Shown here: positions 1-8,919 of the stretch, in pieces
Layout of the letters: every line of letters starts with the position of its first letter
Position numbering within the stretch: the stretch's first letter is position 1
Source of the DNA: JAYODZ01 sp965662735
GTDB taxonomy: Bacteria > Pseudomonadota > Alphaproteobacteria > RS24
DNA: 36,483 nucleotides
Direction: 5' to 3'
Assembly (NCBI GenBank): GCA_965662735.1
Contig: CBFIIU010000018.1
Coordinates: forward strand, 1-36,483
The notes under the pieces: generated by a model
What the model was told of the DNA's origin: nothing
The model's input: the letters and a program-made list of their open reading frames with translations, nothing else
Databases searched by the model: none
Made by a program: the position numbers and the translations under genes

Positions 1-1628
1 GTGAATTTGGGTTGCAGCTGATCATAACGATTACTCCGATCGGCAATCTCATCAGTAATGGCTGTCCGCCCGGGGTTGATGGGCGAATTTGTGTCTGCCA
101 CACCATTAGCGTCGGTATCCATATAGGACTTGCCGGCTTTGGGCACGCGGTTAGACACAGAACGTTCCTCGCGGTCATAGCGCCCCTCAAAGGCAATTTC
201 TGTGGCGTCGGTGACATCGTGGTTCAGCTGCCAGAATACCGAGTAAACATCGGTATCGAACTCATCCCAGAATAACAGATCTGTGACATTTTCCACATAA
301 GGCTGGCGTTGGATTGAGGTGCCGAGATCGGCACCGTAAGACACCACAACTTCGCGCTCAATTTGGGCCGCATAGGCGCCAATAATCCAGTCGAAGCTAC
401 CCGATGTGCCTTGTAAGCGCAGCTCAAGGCTTGTGTCTTTTTGGTTCCGCTCTTGATATTGATACCCATCGCAGGTTGTTGGCGTGTATGGGCCAAGCAA
501 AGAGAGTGCTTTCGTTGGCGCAAAGGTAAATGTTGGTTTATACCCATTAATTAAAGCTGCGTTGGTCGCATCGCCTAATGTCGTCAGGCAGGACTGATTG
601 GCATTGTTTGTATAGACACCAAAAGATCCCGCTGTCCCATCTGAGAGCAACCACTCATCCAGCTCATTATACGCTACCGTCGCGGTGAACGTGTTCCCGC
701 TCGCCAGCTCCCGCTCAAACTTCACCGAAATATCAAATGTTTCTTGTTCGTTTTCAGGTTTGATGTTCGGGAAATACTGAAACTCATGCTCATTTACATC
801 TGCATGAAATAGTGGTGTACCGATGCCGTCAAAATTAACAAATGCTGGCAAGGCGAAAGTCGCATTAAAGTTAATGGCTCCGCCTGAGGTTTCGGCATAT
901 CCGGCGCGCAGGTCCCATGATCCATAATCAGTGTCCGAGACCAAACGACCGCGGACGGTGGTGTCTTCGAAATAATCGATGGCATCATCCTCGCCGGTCA
1001 GCTTGTTGGTTTCAAAGCCATCCGTCGAGCTATCGCTGATGGATAGGCGCATAGCGGATGTTTCGCTGAGTGCGAGATTGGTCACAGCCTGGACCTTATA
1101 GCTGTTATTGCTGCCATATCCCACAGTGACTTTGGTTCCGCCATCGCCATCCGGGCGTTTGGTCGAAATCAAAATCGCGCCCGAAGAAGCGTTCCGTCCA
1201 TAAAGTGCGCCTTGCGGGCCTTTCAGAACCTCGATTTGTTCAATGTCGAGAAGTTCGCGGTTAAAAGCGTTTGGGTTCGTCAATAAAACCCCATCCACCA
1301 CCAGCGCAAAGTTAGACTCGGCGTCGCGGGTCGACGTAATCCCGCGAATGGTAACCTGTGTGTCGCCCGCATTTGCCGTGTTGACCATCGACACGTTGGG
1401 TGTCAATCCGATGAAATCCTCAGGGCGTTGAATGCCTGCATCCTCAATGTCCGTCGCCGAAAAGGCCGTGACGGCAATCGGAACATCTTGTAAATTTTCT
1501 GCAACTTTACGTGACACCACCACAATCTCATCAATGCCACCTTGCGCCGCCGCAACGGTAGGCACGCCCGTGAGGGCGATGAGAGATGCCGTCATCCCAA
1601 GACCAATTTTTGATAGTTTTCGATTCAT
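1..1628 (-). CDS. TonB-dependent receptor, N-terminal part (cut by window edge)
   Basis: Outer-membrane receptor that would import a ligand using TonB energy. Reading on the minus strand from ATG at 1628 gives 542 residues with no stop before the window edge. A signal peptide (MNRKLSKIGLGMTASLIALT, then cleavage after VAAAQ) is followed by a TonB-box-like segment (DEIVVVSRK) and a plug domain containing VPIAVTAF, TPNVSMVNT, TIRGI, VDGVLL, LKGPQGALYGRNASSGAI. Beta-barrel strands follow. This plug is typical of the alphaproteobacterial receptors often found beside catabolic operons. The start is fixed by a strong AGGAGG 10 nt upstream. It diverges from the GntR regulator gene, and a regulator-type palindrome (1651-1662) lies in its promoter, so it is probably part of the same regulon as the operon at 2587-9684. 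The ligand is unknown. Confidence 0.93.
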   Translation of the reverse strand, partial: MNRKLSKIGLGMTASLIALTGVPTVAAAQGGIDEIVVVSRKVAENLQDVPIAVTAFSATDIEDAGIQRPEDFIGLTPNVSMVNTANAGDTQVTIRGITSTRDAESNFALVVDGVLLTNPNAFNRELLDIEQIEVLKGPQGALYGRNASSGAILISTKRPDGDGGTKVTVGYGSNNSYKVQAVTNLALSETSAMRLSISDSSTDGFETNKLTGEDDAIDYFEDTTVRGRLVSDTDYGSWDLRAGYAETSGGAINFNATFALPAFVNFDGIGTPLFHADVNEHEFQYFPNIKPENEQETFDISVKFERELASGNTFTATVAYNELDEWLLSDGTAGSFGVYTNNANQSCLTTLGDATNAALINGYKPTFTFAPTKALSLLGPYTPTTCDGYQYQERNQKDTSLELRLQGTSGSFDWIIGAYAAQIEREVVVSYGADLGTSIQRQPYVENVTDLLFWDEFDTDVYSVFWQLNHDVTDATEIAFEGRYDREERSVSNRVPKAGKSYMDTDANGVADTNSPINPGRTAITDEIADRSNRYDQLQPKF

Positions 1629-1650
1629 AACGCTTTTCCTCCTATTATGA

Positions 1651-1662
1651 ATTGTGTACAAT
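1651..1662. promoter_or_regulatory. Palindromic operator ATTGTGTACAAT, probable GntR/FCD site
   Basis: A near-perfect 12-bp palindrome in the divergent spacer between the TonB receptor and the GntR regulator. On the minus strand it overlaps the -10 region of a plausible promoter (TTGGCA, 17-nt spacer, CACAAT) for the receptor. A perfect version, ATTGTATACAAT, occurs at 2445-2456 on the other side of the regulator gene. FCD-type GntR proteins commonly bind short palindromes of this TTGTnTACAA kind; binding by this particular regulator is inferred. Confidence 0.6.
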
Positions 1663-1723
1663 GGTAAAGTAATTGCCAAGGCTTTCAAGCGCTTCCAAAC
1701 GAAATTTATGGAGTGATGCAAAA

Positions 1724-2383
1724 ATGTCACAGGCCAGTGATCATGCCTATTCTGCCATTCGCAACGCGATTATTGCGGGGATCTACCTGCCCGACCAACA
1801 TTTGACGGAAGAGGAGTTGGTCGATGATTGTGCCGTCAGTCGGACACCCGTGCGCGATGCGCTCCGACGTCTGGCTTTTGAAGGCTATGTGGTGGCCAAG
1901 AAAAATGCCGGCGTCCGCGTGGCGGTCTGGCGGCCAAGCGATGTTGCGGAAGTGTTTGAGGCGCGGGCGCAAATGGAGGCCTATGTCGTACGCCTGGCCG
2001 CCCAAAAAATAAATAGTGAACAAATACAATTACTTGAAAATCTAGTACTCCAATTAGATGAGCAGCTTAGCAGCTCGTCCGAGGCGGAGGATGAATTGGG
2101 CCGGCGATTTATGGAGAATAATAGCGCTTTCCACAGCATCATCCATCAAGCGGCTCGTAATCACCGCTTGCTCGAACTGATGCGCGGCCTTACCCCACCC
2201 CCGATTGTGCAACAGACGGCGCATGGTTTTGATCGTCGGCGCATTGGCGTGTCGAATTCCCATCATCGTCAATTGGTGGACGCGTTGCGCGCGGGCGATC
2301 CCGCTTGGGCTGAAGCGATCATGCGAACACATATTCTTGCAGCGGCGCAACACTATCGAAAAACCACAAATGACCGCGATTAA
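1724..2383 (+). CDS. GntR-family transcriptional regulator, FCD (FadR-type) subfamily
   Basis: Ligand-responsive DNA-binding regulator, 219 aa. The N-terminal winged helix-turn-helix (about residues 5-70) shows the GntR signature AIRNAIIAGIYLPDQHLTEEELVDD, with VSRTPVRDALRRLAFEGYV. The C-terminal helical FCD domain carries the usual metal-binding histidines in FHSIIHQAARN, SNSHHRQLVDAL and MRTHILAA; this domain normally binds an organic acid. The ATG at 1724 is preferred because GGAG lies 9 nt upstream; a longer in-frame TTG at 1673 lacks a ribosome site. The gene is flanked by two copies of the same palindrome (1651, 2445), so it most likely controls the divergent receptor, itself and the downstream catabolic operon. 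The effector is unknown. Confidence 0.93.
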   Translation: MSQASDHAYSAIRNAIIAGIYLPDQHLTEEELVDDCAVSRTPVRDALRRLAFEGYVVAKKNAGVRVAVWRPSDVAEVFEARAQMEAYVVRLAAQKINSEQIQLLENLVLQLDEQLSSSSEAEDELGRRFMENNSAFHSIIHQAARNHRLLELMRGLTPPPIVQQTAHGFDRRRIGVSNSHHRQLVDALRAGDPAWAEAIMRTHILAAAQHYRKTTNDRD

Positions 2384-2444
2384 GGCGCGGCCGATCCCAT
2401 TGTTTGAAATTTTGTCCCCTCTAAATTAGGGTTCAGCTCTTGAT

Positions 2445-2456
2445 ATTGTATACAAT
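2445..2456. promoter_or_regulatory. Perfect palindromic operator ATTGTATACAAT
   Basis: A perfect 12-bp palindrome in the 203-bp spacer between the GntR gene and the CoA-transferase gene, 131 bp ahead of the latter's start. It matches the site at 1651-1662 at 11 of 12 positions. A TTGATA hexamer overlaps its left edge and could be a -35 element, in which case a bound regulator would block or activate the operon promoter. No other copy was seen in the window by eye. Confidence 0.65.
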
Positions 2457-2586
2457 AATGCTAATTGTTCGAGCATAATGAGATAATGTAACGGCTCATC
2501 TCATTCCTGCAGGCGTTTGGAGCGTCTGTTTGCGAATGGAGAGGCCTTTAGAGGAAATAGCGACCGGAAAGGGATATGGGACGATC

Positions 2587-3807
2587 ATGATTAAAATGGA
2601 CAAGGCCCTGCGCGGCATTCGCATGATAGACCTTACNNNNNNNNNNNNNNNNNNNNNNNNNNNNNNNNNNNNNNNNNNNNNNNNNNNNNNNNNNNNNNNN
2701 NNNNNNNNNNNNNNNNNNNNNNNNNNNNNNNNNNNNNNNNNNNNNNNNNNNNNNNNNNNNNNNNNNNNNNNNNNNNNNNNNNNNNNNNNNNNNNNNNNNN
2801 NNNNNNNNNNNNNNNNNNNNNNNNNNNNNNNNNNNNNNNNNNNNNNNNNNNNNNNNNNNNNNNNNNNNNNNNNNNNNNNNNNNNNNNNNAATAATTTTTC
2901 AGCCGGCGTCACCAAAAAGCTCAAAATTGATTATGAGACCCTGAGCCGCATCAACCCGCGCATTATCACCTGCACCGTAACGGGCTTTGGCGAGAGCGGC
3001 CCCGCCTTTAACCGCCCAGCCTTTGACCAAATCGCACAGGCCCTCGGCGGCGGCATGTCGATTACGGGACAAAACGAAAATGAAGTCATGCGGGCCGGCA
3101 TTCCCATTGGCGATTTGGGCGGCGGCATGTTCTCGGTTATGGGCATTTTGGCCGCCATTGTTGCCCGCCAAACAACGGGGCGCGGGCAACATGTCGATAT
3201 TTCTATGCTCGACTGCCAAATTTCCATGCTGAACTATATGGCGACAATGTATTCCATGTCCGGCGACATTCCTAAACCGCTTGGGAATTCTCATTTCGTC
3301 CATGTGCCCTACAATACCTTTACCACAGCCACAGGCCCCGTGGTGATTGCGGTCATTGGCGATACATTTTGGCCTCCCCTGAAATCACTGCTCAATATTG
3401 CGGCCTTTGATGATCCGCGCCTTGACCATGCCCCAGGACGCCTCGCGGAAAAGGAATTTATTGAAGCAGAGATCAATAAAGTGCTCATCCATCAGCCTGC
3501 GGAATACTGGATTGAGAAACTTGAGGAAATGCGTATCCCCTGTGCACGGGTGAATAATATTCCCCAAGCCCTCAACGATCCTCAAGTGCGCGATCGCAAC
3601 ATGGTTGTGCGTGTCGACCATCCTGAAGGGGGCTCCGCAGAAGTGCCGGGCAACCCGATCAAGCTCTCTGAAACGCATACCGATAGTTTTTCCCCTCCTC
3701 CCTTATTGGGCGCCCACACGGAGGAAGTGTTCAAAGACTGGCTGGGCTGGTCTTCTGAAGATTTGGAGCAATTTTTACAGTCAGGACGCGAAAAAACAGT
3801 AGCGTAG
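2587..3807 (+). CDS. Family III (CaiB/BaiF) CoA-transferase, internal N gap
   Basis: Moves CoA from a donor thioester (often succinyl-CoA) to a carboxylic acid. The N-terminus LRGIRMIDL matches the family. After the gap come NNFSAGV, INPRIITCTVTGFGESGP, RPAFDQIAQALGG and TGRGQHVDISMLD. The Asp of GIPIGDLGGGMFSV (about residue 176) aligns with the catalytic Asp169 of formyl-CoA transferases. The total is about 406 aa, close to the usual 400. The 253-N run at 2637-2889 replaces residues 17-101 and has the size and frame expected for the missing part. ATG 2587 is chosen over TTG 2530 because the family starts just before GIRxxDL; GGGA lies 5 nt upstream. First gene of the operon, beside an HMG-CoA-lyase-like gene. 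Substrate not determinable. Confidence 0.9.
   Translation: MIKMDKALRGIRMIDLXXXXXXXXXXXXXXXXXXXXXXXXXXXXXXXXXXXXXXXXXXXXXXXXXXXXXXXXXXXXXXXXXXXXXXXXXXXXXXXXXXXXXNNFSAGVTKKLKIDYETLSRINPRIITCTVTGFGESGPAFNRPAFDQIAQALGGGMSITGQNENEVMRAGIPIGDLGGGMFSVMGILAAIVARQTTGRGQHVDISMLDCQISMLNYMATMYSMSGDIPKPLGNSHFVHVPYNTFTTATGPVVIAVIGDTFWPPLKSLLNIAAFDDPRLDHAPGRLAEKEFIEAEINKVLIHQPAEYWIEKLEEMRIPCARVNNIPQALNDPQVRDRNMVVRVDHPEGGSAEVPGNPIKLSETHTDSFSPPPLLGAHTEEVFKDWLGWSSEDLEQFLQSGREKTVA
2637..2889. other. Assembly gap, 253 N, inside the CoA-transferase gene
   Basis: The reading frame is kept across it, and comparison of motif spacing with the CaiB/formyl-CoA transferase family predicts about 84 missing codons, so this gap appears correctly sized. 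Confidence 0.97.
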
Positions 3808-3897
3808 TTTGGGTTCATCTGGCTCAATCACGGGCCAGAAACTGCGCTAAAAGGCGCGCATGAGGTCGGGATTAGATATACGAATGATGGAAAAACC

Positions 3898-4815
3898 ATG
3901 AGCAAGATAGATGTGTTTGTAAATGATGTCGGCCCACGCGATGGCTTGCAAAATCAAGCTGTGCACGTGTCCCCGCAGGATCGGGTGACGCTTATTAACG
4001 CCTTATTCGAGGCTGGACTGCCGGGCGTTGAGGTTGCGAGTTTTGTGAGCCCTAAAGCAGTGCCGCAAATGGCGGGCGCGGATGTCATATTATCTGAATT
4101 GGCGGCGCAGGATCGGCAGATCTCTGTTCTGGTGCCGAATTTAAAAGGCTATGAACTTGCCCGCGCAGCTGGCGCGCGCATCATTTCCGTGGTGCCCGCA
4201 TCGAGCGACACCATGAACCGCAAAAATATTAATATGGGCCTCGAGGAGACCATGGCTGTGTCGTGCGAGATATTGCGGCACGCCAAGCAAGATGGCATCA
4301 CCGCGCAAGCCTATATCGCAACCGCGGTCGCCTGCCCCTATGAAGGCTATATCGCCCCTGATGTTATTGTTCCTCTCGCCGAAACTTTAGCGGATGCCGG
4401 TGCCGAGTTACTGATTATGGCAGATACAATTGGTGCTGCGAACCCCGCTCAAATCCGCGATCTCTTCGTGGCGCTGTCGGGTTCTTTCCGGCCTGACCAG
4501 ATGGCGGCCCATTTGCACGATACGCGGGCACTGGCCCTTGCAAATGTCTATGCCGCTCTTGAGGTCGGCATTCGCCGCTTCGACTCGAGTATTGGTGGAT
4601 TGGGTGGTTGCCCCTTCGCCCCTGGGGCTGCGGGCAATTTGGCGACCGAAGATTTGGTCGCTATGCTCCATCAAATGGGCCTCAAAACCGGGATTGACCT
4701 CGAAAAATTACTAGCAACGTCAGAGCTTGCCGGACGCTTGGTCGAACGCGCCATTGGTGGCCGCATGAAGGCCTGGCTCGATACAAATTTAGACAAAATT
4801 CAAGCCGCCCAATAA
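3898..4815 (+). CDS. Hydroxymethylglutaryl-CoA lyase-like enzyme
   Basis: TIM-barrel lyase of the HMGL family, 305 aa, which cleaves a 3-hydroxyacyl-CoA such as HMG-CoA into acetyl-CoA plus a keto acid. The family's key residues are visible: VGPRDGLQN near the N-terminus (Arg14, Asp15), AAHLHDT (His205, His207) as metal ligands, and the signature GLGGCPFAPGAAGN with the catalytic Cys238. One deviation is HDTRALALAN, where most members have HDTxGxALAN. It starts 90 bp after the CoA-transferase. A family III CoA-transferase paired with an HMGL-type lyase also occurs for citramalyl-CoA cleavage, so the true substrate may be another tertiary-alcohol acyl-CoA rather than HMG-CoA. Confidence 0.93.
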   Translation: MSKIDVFVNDVGPRDGLQNQAVHVSPQDRVTLINALFEAGLPGVEVASFVSPKAVPQMAGADVILSELAAQDRQISVLVPNLKGYELARAAGARIISVVPASSDTMNRKNINMGLEETMAVSCEILRHAKQDGITAQAYIATAVACPYEGYIAPDVIVPLAETLADAGAELLIMADTIGAANPAQIRDLFVALSGSFRPDQMAAHLHDTRALALANVYAALEVGIRRFDSSIGGLGGCPFAPGAAGNLATEDLVAMLHQMGLKTGIDLEKLLATSELAGRLVERAIGGRMKAWLDTNLDKIQAAQ

Positions 4816-4840
4816 AGGGCGTATCTAAGGGAGAAAAGCC

Positions 4841-6251
4841 ATGGTTTATCGCGTAGGATGTGACGTCGGCGGAACTTTTACCGATGTCCTTTTGGTCAAT
4901 ATGGAAAATGGCGACTTCTTTACAGCCAAAGTTCCATCGACCCCGGAAGATAGCTCCAAAGGGGTGTTGAACGGCATCGAGAAAGCCTGTGGCATCGCCG
5001 GCATCACCATGTCGAAGATTGAACAAGTCACCCATGGCACAACAGTCGCCACCAATGCGGTTCTCACAGGCAAAGGAGCCAAAGTGGGCTTAATCACCAC
5101 GAAAGGCTATCGCCAGGTTCTGCAAATTGCGCGTTCCTATGTTCCCGGCGGCTTGGGCGGATGGATTTTTTATCAAAAAACGCCGCCAATGGCACCGCTC
5201 GCTTTGACCGTTGAGGCCGACGAGCGCATCGACGCGCGCGGCACGNNNNNNNNNNNNNNNNNNNNNNNNNNNNNNNNNNNNNNNNNNNNNNNNNNNNNNN
5301 NNNNNNNNNNNNNNNNNNNNNNNNNNNNNNNNNNNNNNNNNNGATATGCAGATCCGGAAAGATTTGGCCGAGCAAGCCGTGCAGAAAATCGCCGATGCGA
5401 TGAACCTTAGCGTACATGAAGCGGCCGAAGGCATTATCAAAATTGTCAATGAACGCATGTTCGGTGCGGTCAGGCTGGTTTCTGTCGAGAAAGGCTATGA
5501 TCCGCGGGACTTTTCTTTAATGGCTTTTGGAGGGGCAGGCCCGCTGCACGCGAATGCCCTCGGGATCTTGACACAGGCATGGCCTGTCATCGTGCCGCCC
5601 GGGCCGGGCATTTTATGTGCCTATGGCGATGCGACAACGCGCTTGCGGAATGAAGCCTCGAAAACGATCCTCGTGCGCATGACGAGTGCCGATATAACGA
5701 GCATTACAGATGATTTGAAGGCCCTCGATCGCAGCGCCCGCGATACATTGCTGTCGAGCGAGGCCGATGGGTCATCTGCGTTGAAAGATGCCGATATCAC
5801 CTCCGAATTTGAAATCGACTTCCGCTATTCCGGCCAGGGGCTCACTCTCACGGTTCCGGTCCAGCTCGACGATATTGCCGGTGGCGATTTTTCAAAAGCA
5901 GCGCAAGCATTTGATGATCTTCACGAGAAACTCTTTACCTTCAAGCTTGATGCCGAAAAGGAACTTGTCAATTTACGGTGCGTTGTTCAAGGCCCCGCGG
6001 CCAATGTCGCCATTGGCAGAACCAGTGCTACGAGCGGCTCTGTCGAGGACGCTTTTGTTGCTGATCATGAGATCTATTTTGAGGGCGCCATGCACGCCGC
6101 TCGAATTTACGATCGATCAAAATTATCGACGGGGCATGAAGTCGTCGGCCCCGCCGTCATCACAGAGATGGACAGCACGACGGTCATTTTGCCCGGCCAC
6201 CGCGCCACGGTTGATGCCCAATCCAATTTATTAATCTCGGTCGCCGAATAA
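4841..6251 (+). CDS. hyuA: Hydantoinase/oxoprolinase family subunit A (HyuA-like), broken by a gap
   Basis: ATP-dependent subunit of hydantoinase/5-oxoprolinase/acetone-carboxylase-type enzymes. The N-terminal part (4841-5245) shows the ASKHA phosphate-binding start RVGCDVGGTFTDVLL, VTHGTTVATNAVL and GLITTKGYRQVLQIAR. The C-terminal part (5343-6251) shows NERMFGAVRLVSVEKGYDPR, FGGAGPLHA, YSGQGLTLTV and GPAVITEMDSTTVI. The two parts lie in different frames because the 97-N run is a placeholder. Family members are about 690 aa, but only about 437 codons are present, so roughly 200-250 codons are missing. The start has AAGGGAG 7 nt upstream. It follows the lyase gene by 25 bp and precedes hyuB by 23 bp. 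A ketone carboxylase role (acetone or acetophenone type) is an alternative. Confidence 0.92.
5246..5342. other. Assembly gap, 97 N, true missing length larger
   Basis: The two sides of the HyuA-like gene are out of frame across the N run and together lack the middle third of the protein, so the real gap should be several hundred bases rather than 97. Confidence 0.95.
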
Positions 6252-6274
6252 TTGGCTGAAGAGGGAGAGATGTT

Positions 6275-8329
6275 ATGACAGATAAAATTATTCAAACCAA
6301 CAACACCCCATTCGCCAAGCTCGATGTTGACCCCATTACGCTCGACATTATTGAGAATGCTCTGCGCAATGCGCGCGAAGAAATGGACGCAACGCTGTTT
6401 CGGACCGCCATGTCGCCCGGCATTCGCGAACAGGGTGATGCGTTTCCGATGATCGCGAATGTCGATGGCAAAATGGTCGTCGGACAATTCGGATCGTTTA
6501 TTCATGGCTTCATGGAGGCCTATGAGGGCACGTTGGAAGAAGGCGATATGATCTTCACCAATGACCCCTATAGCTGCGGGGCGGCCGTCAGCCATTTGAA
6601 TGATTGGTTGGTGCTGAAGCCTATTTTTAAAGATGGTCGGCATTTATGTTGGGCCGCTCATTTCGGACATATGACGGATATTGGCGGCAAAGTGCCTGGA
6701 TCACTGCCGATCGATGCCCGCGAAATTTTTGAAGAAGGGGTTGCGGTTCCGCCGGTAAAGATTTTCCGTAAAGGCGAATTGCAACAAGACATCATCAATA
6801 TTGTGCTGCGCAATTCACGTATGCCGCATTGGAACCGCGGCGACTTTAACGGTGTAATCGCGGCATGCAACATGGCCGAACGCCGCTGCATTGAAATGGC
6901 TGAGCGCTTTGGCGATGACGTTTTCTACTCGGCNNNNNNNNNNNNNNNNNNNNNNNNNNNNNNNNNNNNNNNNNNNNNNNNNNNNNNNNNNNNNNNNNNN
7001 NNNNNNNNNNNNNNNNNNNNNNNNNNNNNNNNGATCGCGGCATGCAACATGGCCGAACGCCGCTGCATTGAAATGGCTGAGCGCTTTGGCGATGACGTTT
7101 TCTACTCGGCACTTGATGAACTGCTGGCGCGGAATTGCCGAGCCATGATGCAACTGATTAAAACCGTCGTGCCCGAAACCAAGCAAGTTTTTGAAGATTA
7201 TATTTGTGACGATGGCTTGGGGTATGGACCCTATCGGATTAAATGCGCGATGTGGCGCGAAGGCGACCGTGTCATTTTCGATTTTGACGGCACAGACCCA
7301 CAAAGTCCGGGATCGATTAACTTTCTCCTCAATGAAGAAATGTTCAAAATGTTTTGCGGAACATTTATGATCTCCGCGTTTGATCCTCAAATTCTATTCA
7401 ATGACGGATTTTACGACTATATGGATGTCCGCATTCCAGAGGGGTGCCTGCTCAAGCCGAAGCGCCCTGCTGCCCTGTCGTGCCGAACCCATGCCTTGGG
7501 GCGTATTTTTGATGTGATTAGCGGCTTGCTGGGACAAGGTAACCCAGAATTTTTGTGTGGCGCCGGCTTTTCTGACAGTCCTCATCTCATGTATTCGGGG
7601 CGCGATGAAGCGGGAGAATGGTTCCAATTATTCCAAATCGGATTTGGCGGCATTCCCGCCCGTCCGATTGGCGATGGGCCGGATGGCCACTCATTATGGC
7701 CTGGCTTCACCAATGTACCCAACGAGTATATCGAGGCCTATTTCCCGCTGATTATCGAAACATATGAAGGCATCGCCGATTCCGGTGGTGCGGGCTATCA
7801 TCGCGGCGGCAACGGCATCCGTATGGGATATCGGTTTTTGGAAGATGGACAAATCTCCATCCATGATGATCGCTGGTTCACCTATCCTTGGGGCGTGAAT
7901 GGCGGACATCCGGGCGCTCGGTCGACCAAGGAGTTGATCCGCGTTGACGGATCGCGCAGCTTGCTGCCCTCAAAATGCGACCGGATTGATGTCAAGAAAG
8001 GCGACCTGCTGCTCTACAACACTTGGGGAGGTGGAGGTGTTGGCGATCCGTTGACCCGCGAGCCCGAGCGTGTGTTGGCCGATGTTGAGGCAGGGTTAGT
8101 ATCGCTTGAAGGCGCCCGCGAAAATTACGGGGTTGTCATTACCAATGATGGCATTGATGAGGCCGCAACCGCGAGCTTGCGCAGTGACATGGCGCATAAT
8201 AGGCCCGATATTTCCCTGTTTAATTTTGGCGGCAGCATTGAAGAATTGCGCGCACGCTGCCTTGAAGAGACAGGGCTTGAGCCCCCTCAACAACCCAAAT
8301 TCTCCGTCTCGCGCCACGCAGCCGAATGA
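6275..8329 (+). CDS. hyuB: Hydantoinase/oxoprolinase family subunit B (HyuB-like)
   Basis: Catalytic partner of HyuA in ATP-dependent hydrolysis of cyclic amides, or in ketone carboxylation. It shows the HyuB landmarks PITLDIIENALRNAREEMD, GDMIFTNDPY, HFGHMTDIGGKVPGS, EGVAVPPVKIF, RNSRMP, FDFDGTDPQSPGS and, near the end, GGHPGARS and WGGGGVGDPLTREPE. Ribosome site GAGGGAGAG precedes ATG 6275. As written it has 684 codons, but 59 of them come from an assembly artefact: a 77-bp duplicate plus 99 N and one stray base. The real protein should be about 625 aa and intact. The stop codon overlaps the next gene's start (ATGA, 8326-8329), which indicates translational coupling with the amidase-like gene. 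Confidence 0.94.
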   Translation: MTDKIIQTNNTPFAKLDVDPITLDIIENALRNAREEMDATLFRTAMSPGIREQGDAFPMIANVDGKMVVGQFGSFIHGFMEAYEGTLEEGDMIFTNDPYSCGAAVSHLNDWLVLKPIFKDGRHLCWAAHFGHMTDIGGKVPGSLPIDAREIFEEGVAVPPVKIFRKGELQQDIINIVLRNSRMPHWNRGDFNGVIAACNMAERRCIEMAERFGDDVFYSXXXXXXXXXXXXXXXXXXXXXXXXXXXXXXXXXXIAACNMAERRCIEMAERFGDDVFYSALDELLARNCRAMMQLIKTVVPETKQVFEDYICDDGLGYGPYRIKCAMWREGDRVIFDFDGTDPQSPGSINFLLNEEMFKMFCGTFMISAFDPQILFNDGFYDYMDVRIPEGCLLKPKRPAALSCRTHALGRIFDVISGLLGQGNPEFLCGAGFSDSPHLMYSGRDEAGEWFQLFQIGFGGIPARPIGDGPDGHSLWPGFTNVPNEYIEAYFPLIIETYEGIADSGGAGYHRGGNGIRMGYRFLEDGQISIHDDRWFTYPWGVNGGHPGARSTKELIRVDGSRSLLPSKCDRIDVKKGDLLLYNTWGGGGVGDPLTREPERVLADVEAGLVSLEGARENYGVVITNDGIDEAATASLRSDMAHNRPDISLFNFGGSIEELRARCLEETGLEPPQQPKFSVSRHAAE
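6857..7110. repeat. 77-bp exact duplicate flanking an N run (assembly artefact)
   Basis: Bases 6857-6933 recur exactly at 7034-7110, separated by 99 N (6934-7032) plus one base. Both copies lie in the same frame of hyuB and encode the same 25 residues. Two contig ends that overlap by 77 bases, a common de Bruijn k-mer length, but were scaffolded with Ns would give exactly this. Removing 177 bases restores a normal hyuB. Confidence 0.92.
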
Positions 8330-8913
8330 GCACACTCGCGTCTCAATCGTTGAAGCTCGGGGCGCGTCCGGCTGTAATCATTGTTGATGCGAGCAATGGG
8401 TTTACCGATCCGAACTCACCTCTCGGCGCTGACTTTAGCGCCGAGATGCGTGTCATCAACGACTTACTCGCGCTTGCGCGCGCGCAGGCCTGGCCGGTTG
8501 TGTTGTCGACGGTTGCTTATTCAACGCCCGAGCAGTCCCGCGTTTTTCGCGAGAAACTTCCGGCCCTCAATATTTTGAAAGCGGGCACATCTGCCGTCGA
8601 GATTGACCCCCGCATTGACAAGCGGCCAACAGATCACCTCATCACCAAGCATCATGCATCTTGTTTCCACGGCACCGAGCTCGACCCTCTCTTGAAACAA
8701 GAGAATTGCGACAGCTTGCTGATTGCCGGCTTCACGACGAGCGGCTGTGTGCGGGCAACGGCGGTAGATGGTTTGCAATACGGCTATCGCAGTTTCATAA
8801 TTCAAGATGCCGTGGGCGACCGCGACAGCGCCGCGCACGAAGCCAATTTGCGCGACTTCCGCCTCAAATATGGCGAAGTCATGCACCTTCAAACCCTCAA
8901 AGATTTGTTTTAA
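8326..8913 (+). CDS. Isochorismatase-fold amidohydrolase, N-carbamoylsarcosine amidase-like
   Basis: Cysteine hydrolase of 195 aa. The catalytic triad of the fold can be read: Asp21 in VIIVDASNGF, Lys108 in LITKHHASCFHGTEL, and nucleophile Cys141 in FTTSGCVRATAVD. The wording around the Cys and the HASCFHGT segment resemble N-carbamoylsarcosine amidohydrolase and maleamate amidohydrolase more than true isochorismatases. Its ATGA overlap with hyuB argues that it acts on the HyuAB product. That order matches the N-methylhydantoin to N-carbamoylsarcosine to sarcosine route, in which ATP-dependent ring opening is followed by decarbamoylation. The exact substrate is an inference; plain ureidoacid or maleamate-like amides are alternatives. 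Confidence 0.88.
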   Translation: MSTLASQSLKLGARPAVIIVDASNGFTDPNSPLGADFSAEMRVINDLLALARAQAWPVVLSTVAYSTPEQSRVFREKLPALNILKAGTSAVEIDPRIDKRPTDHLITKHHASCFHGTELDPLLKQENCDSLLIAGFTTSGCVRATAVDGLQYGYRSFIIQDAVGDRDSAAHEANLRDFRLKYGEVMHLQTLKDLF

Positions 8914-8919
8914 GCCGGC

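Noticed and set aside
5211..6251. A separate 346-aa protein starting upstream of the HyuA gap
   Set aside because: Its first residues are out of frame with HyuA and the join crosses Ns; it is the C-terminal part of HyuA.
6857..7110. A genuine tandem domain repeat in HyuB
   Set aside because: The copies are identical at the DNA level and are separated only by Ns and one base, which is better explained by scaffolding.
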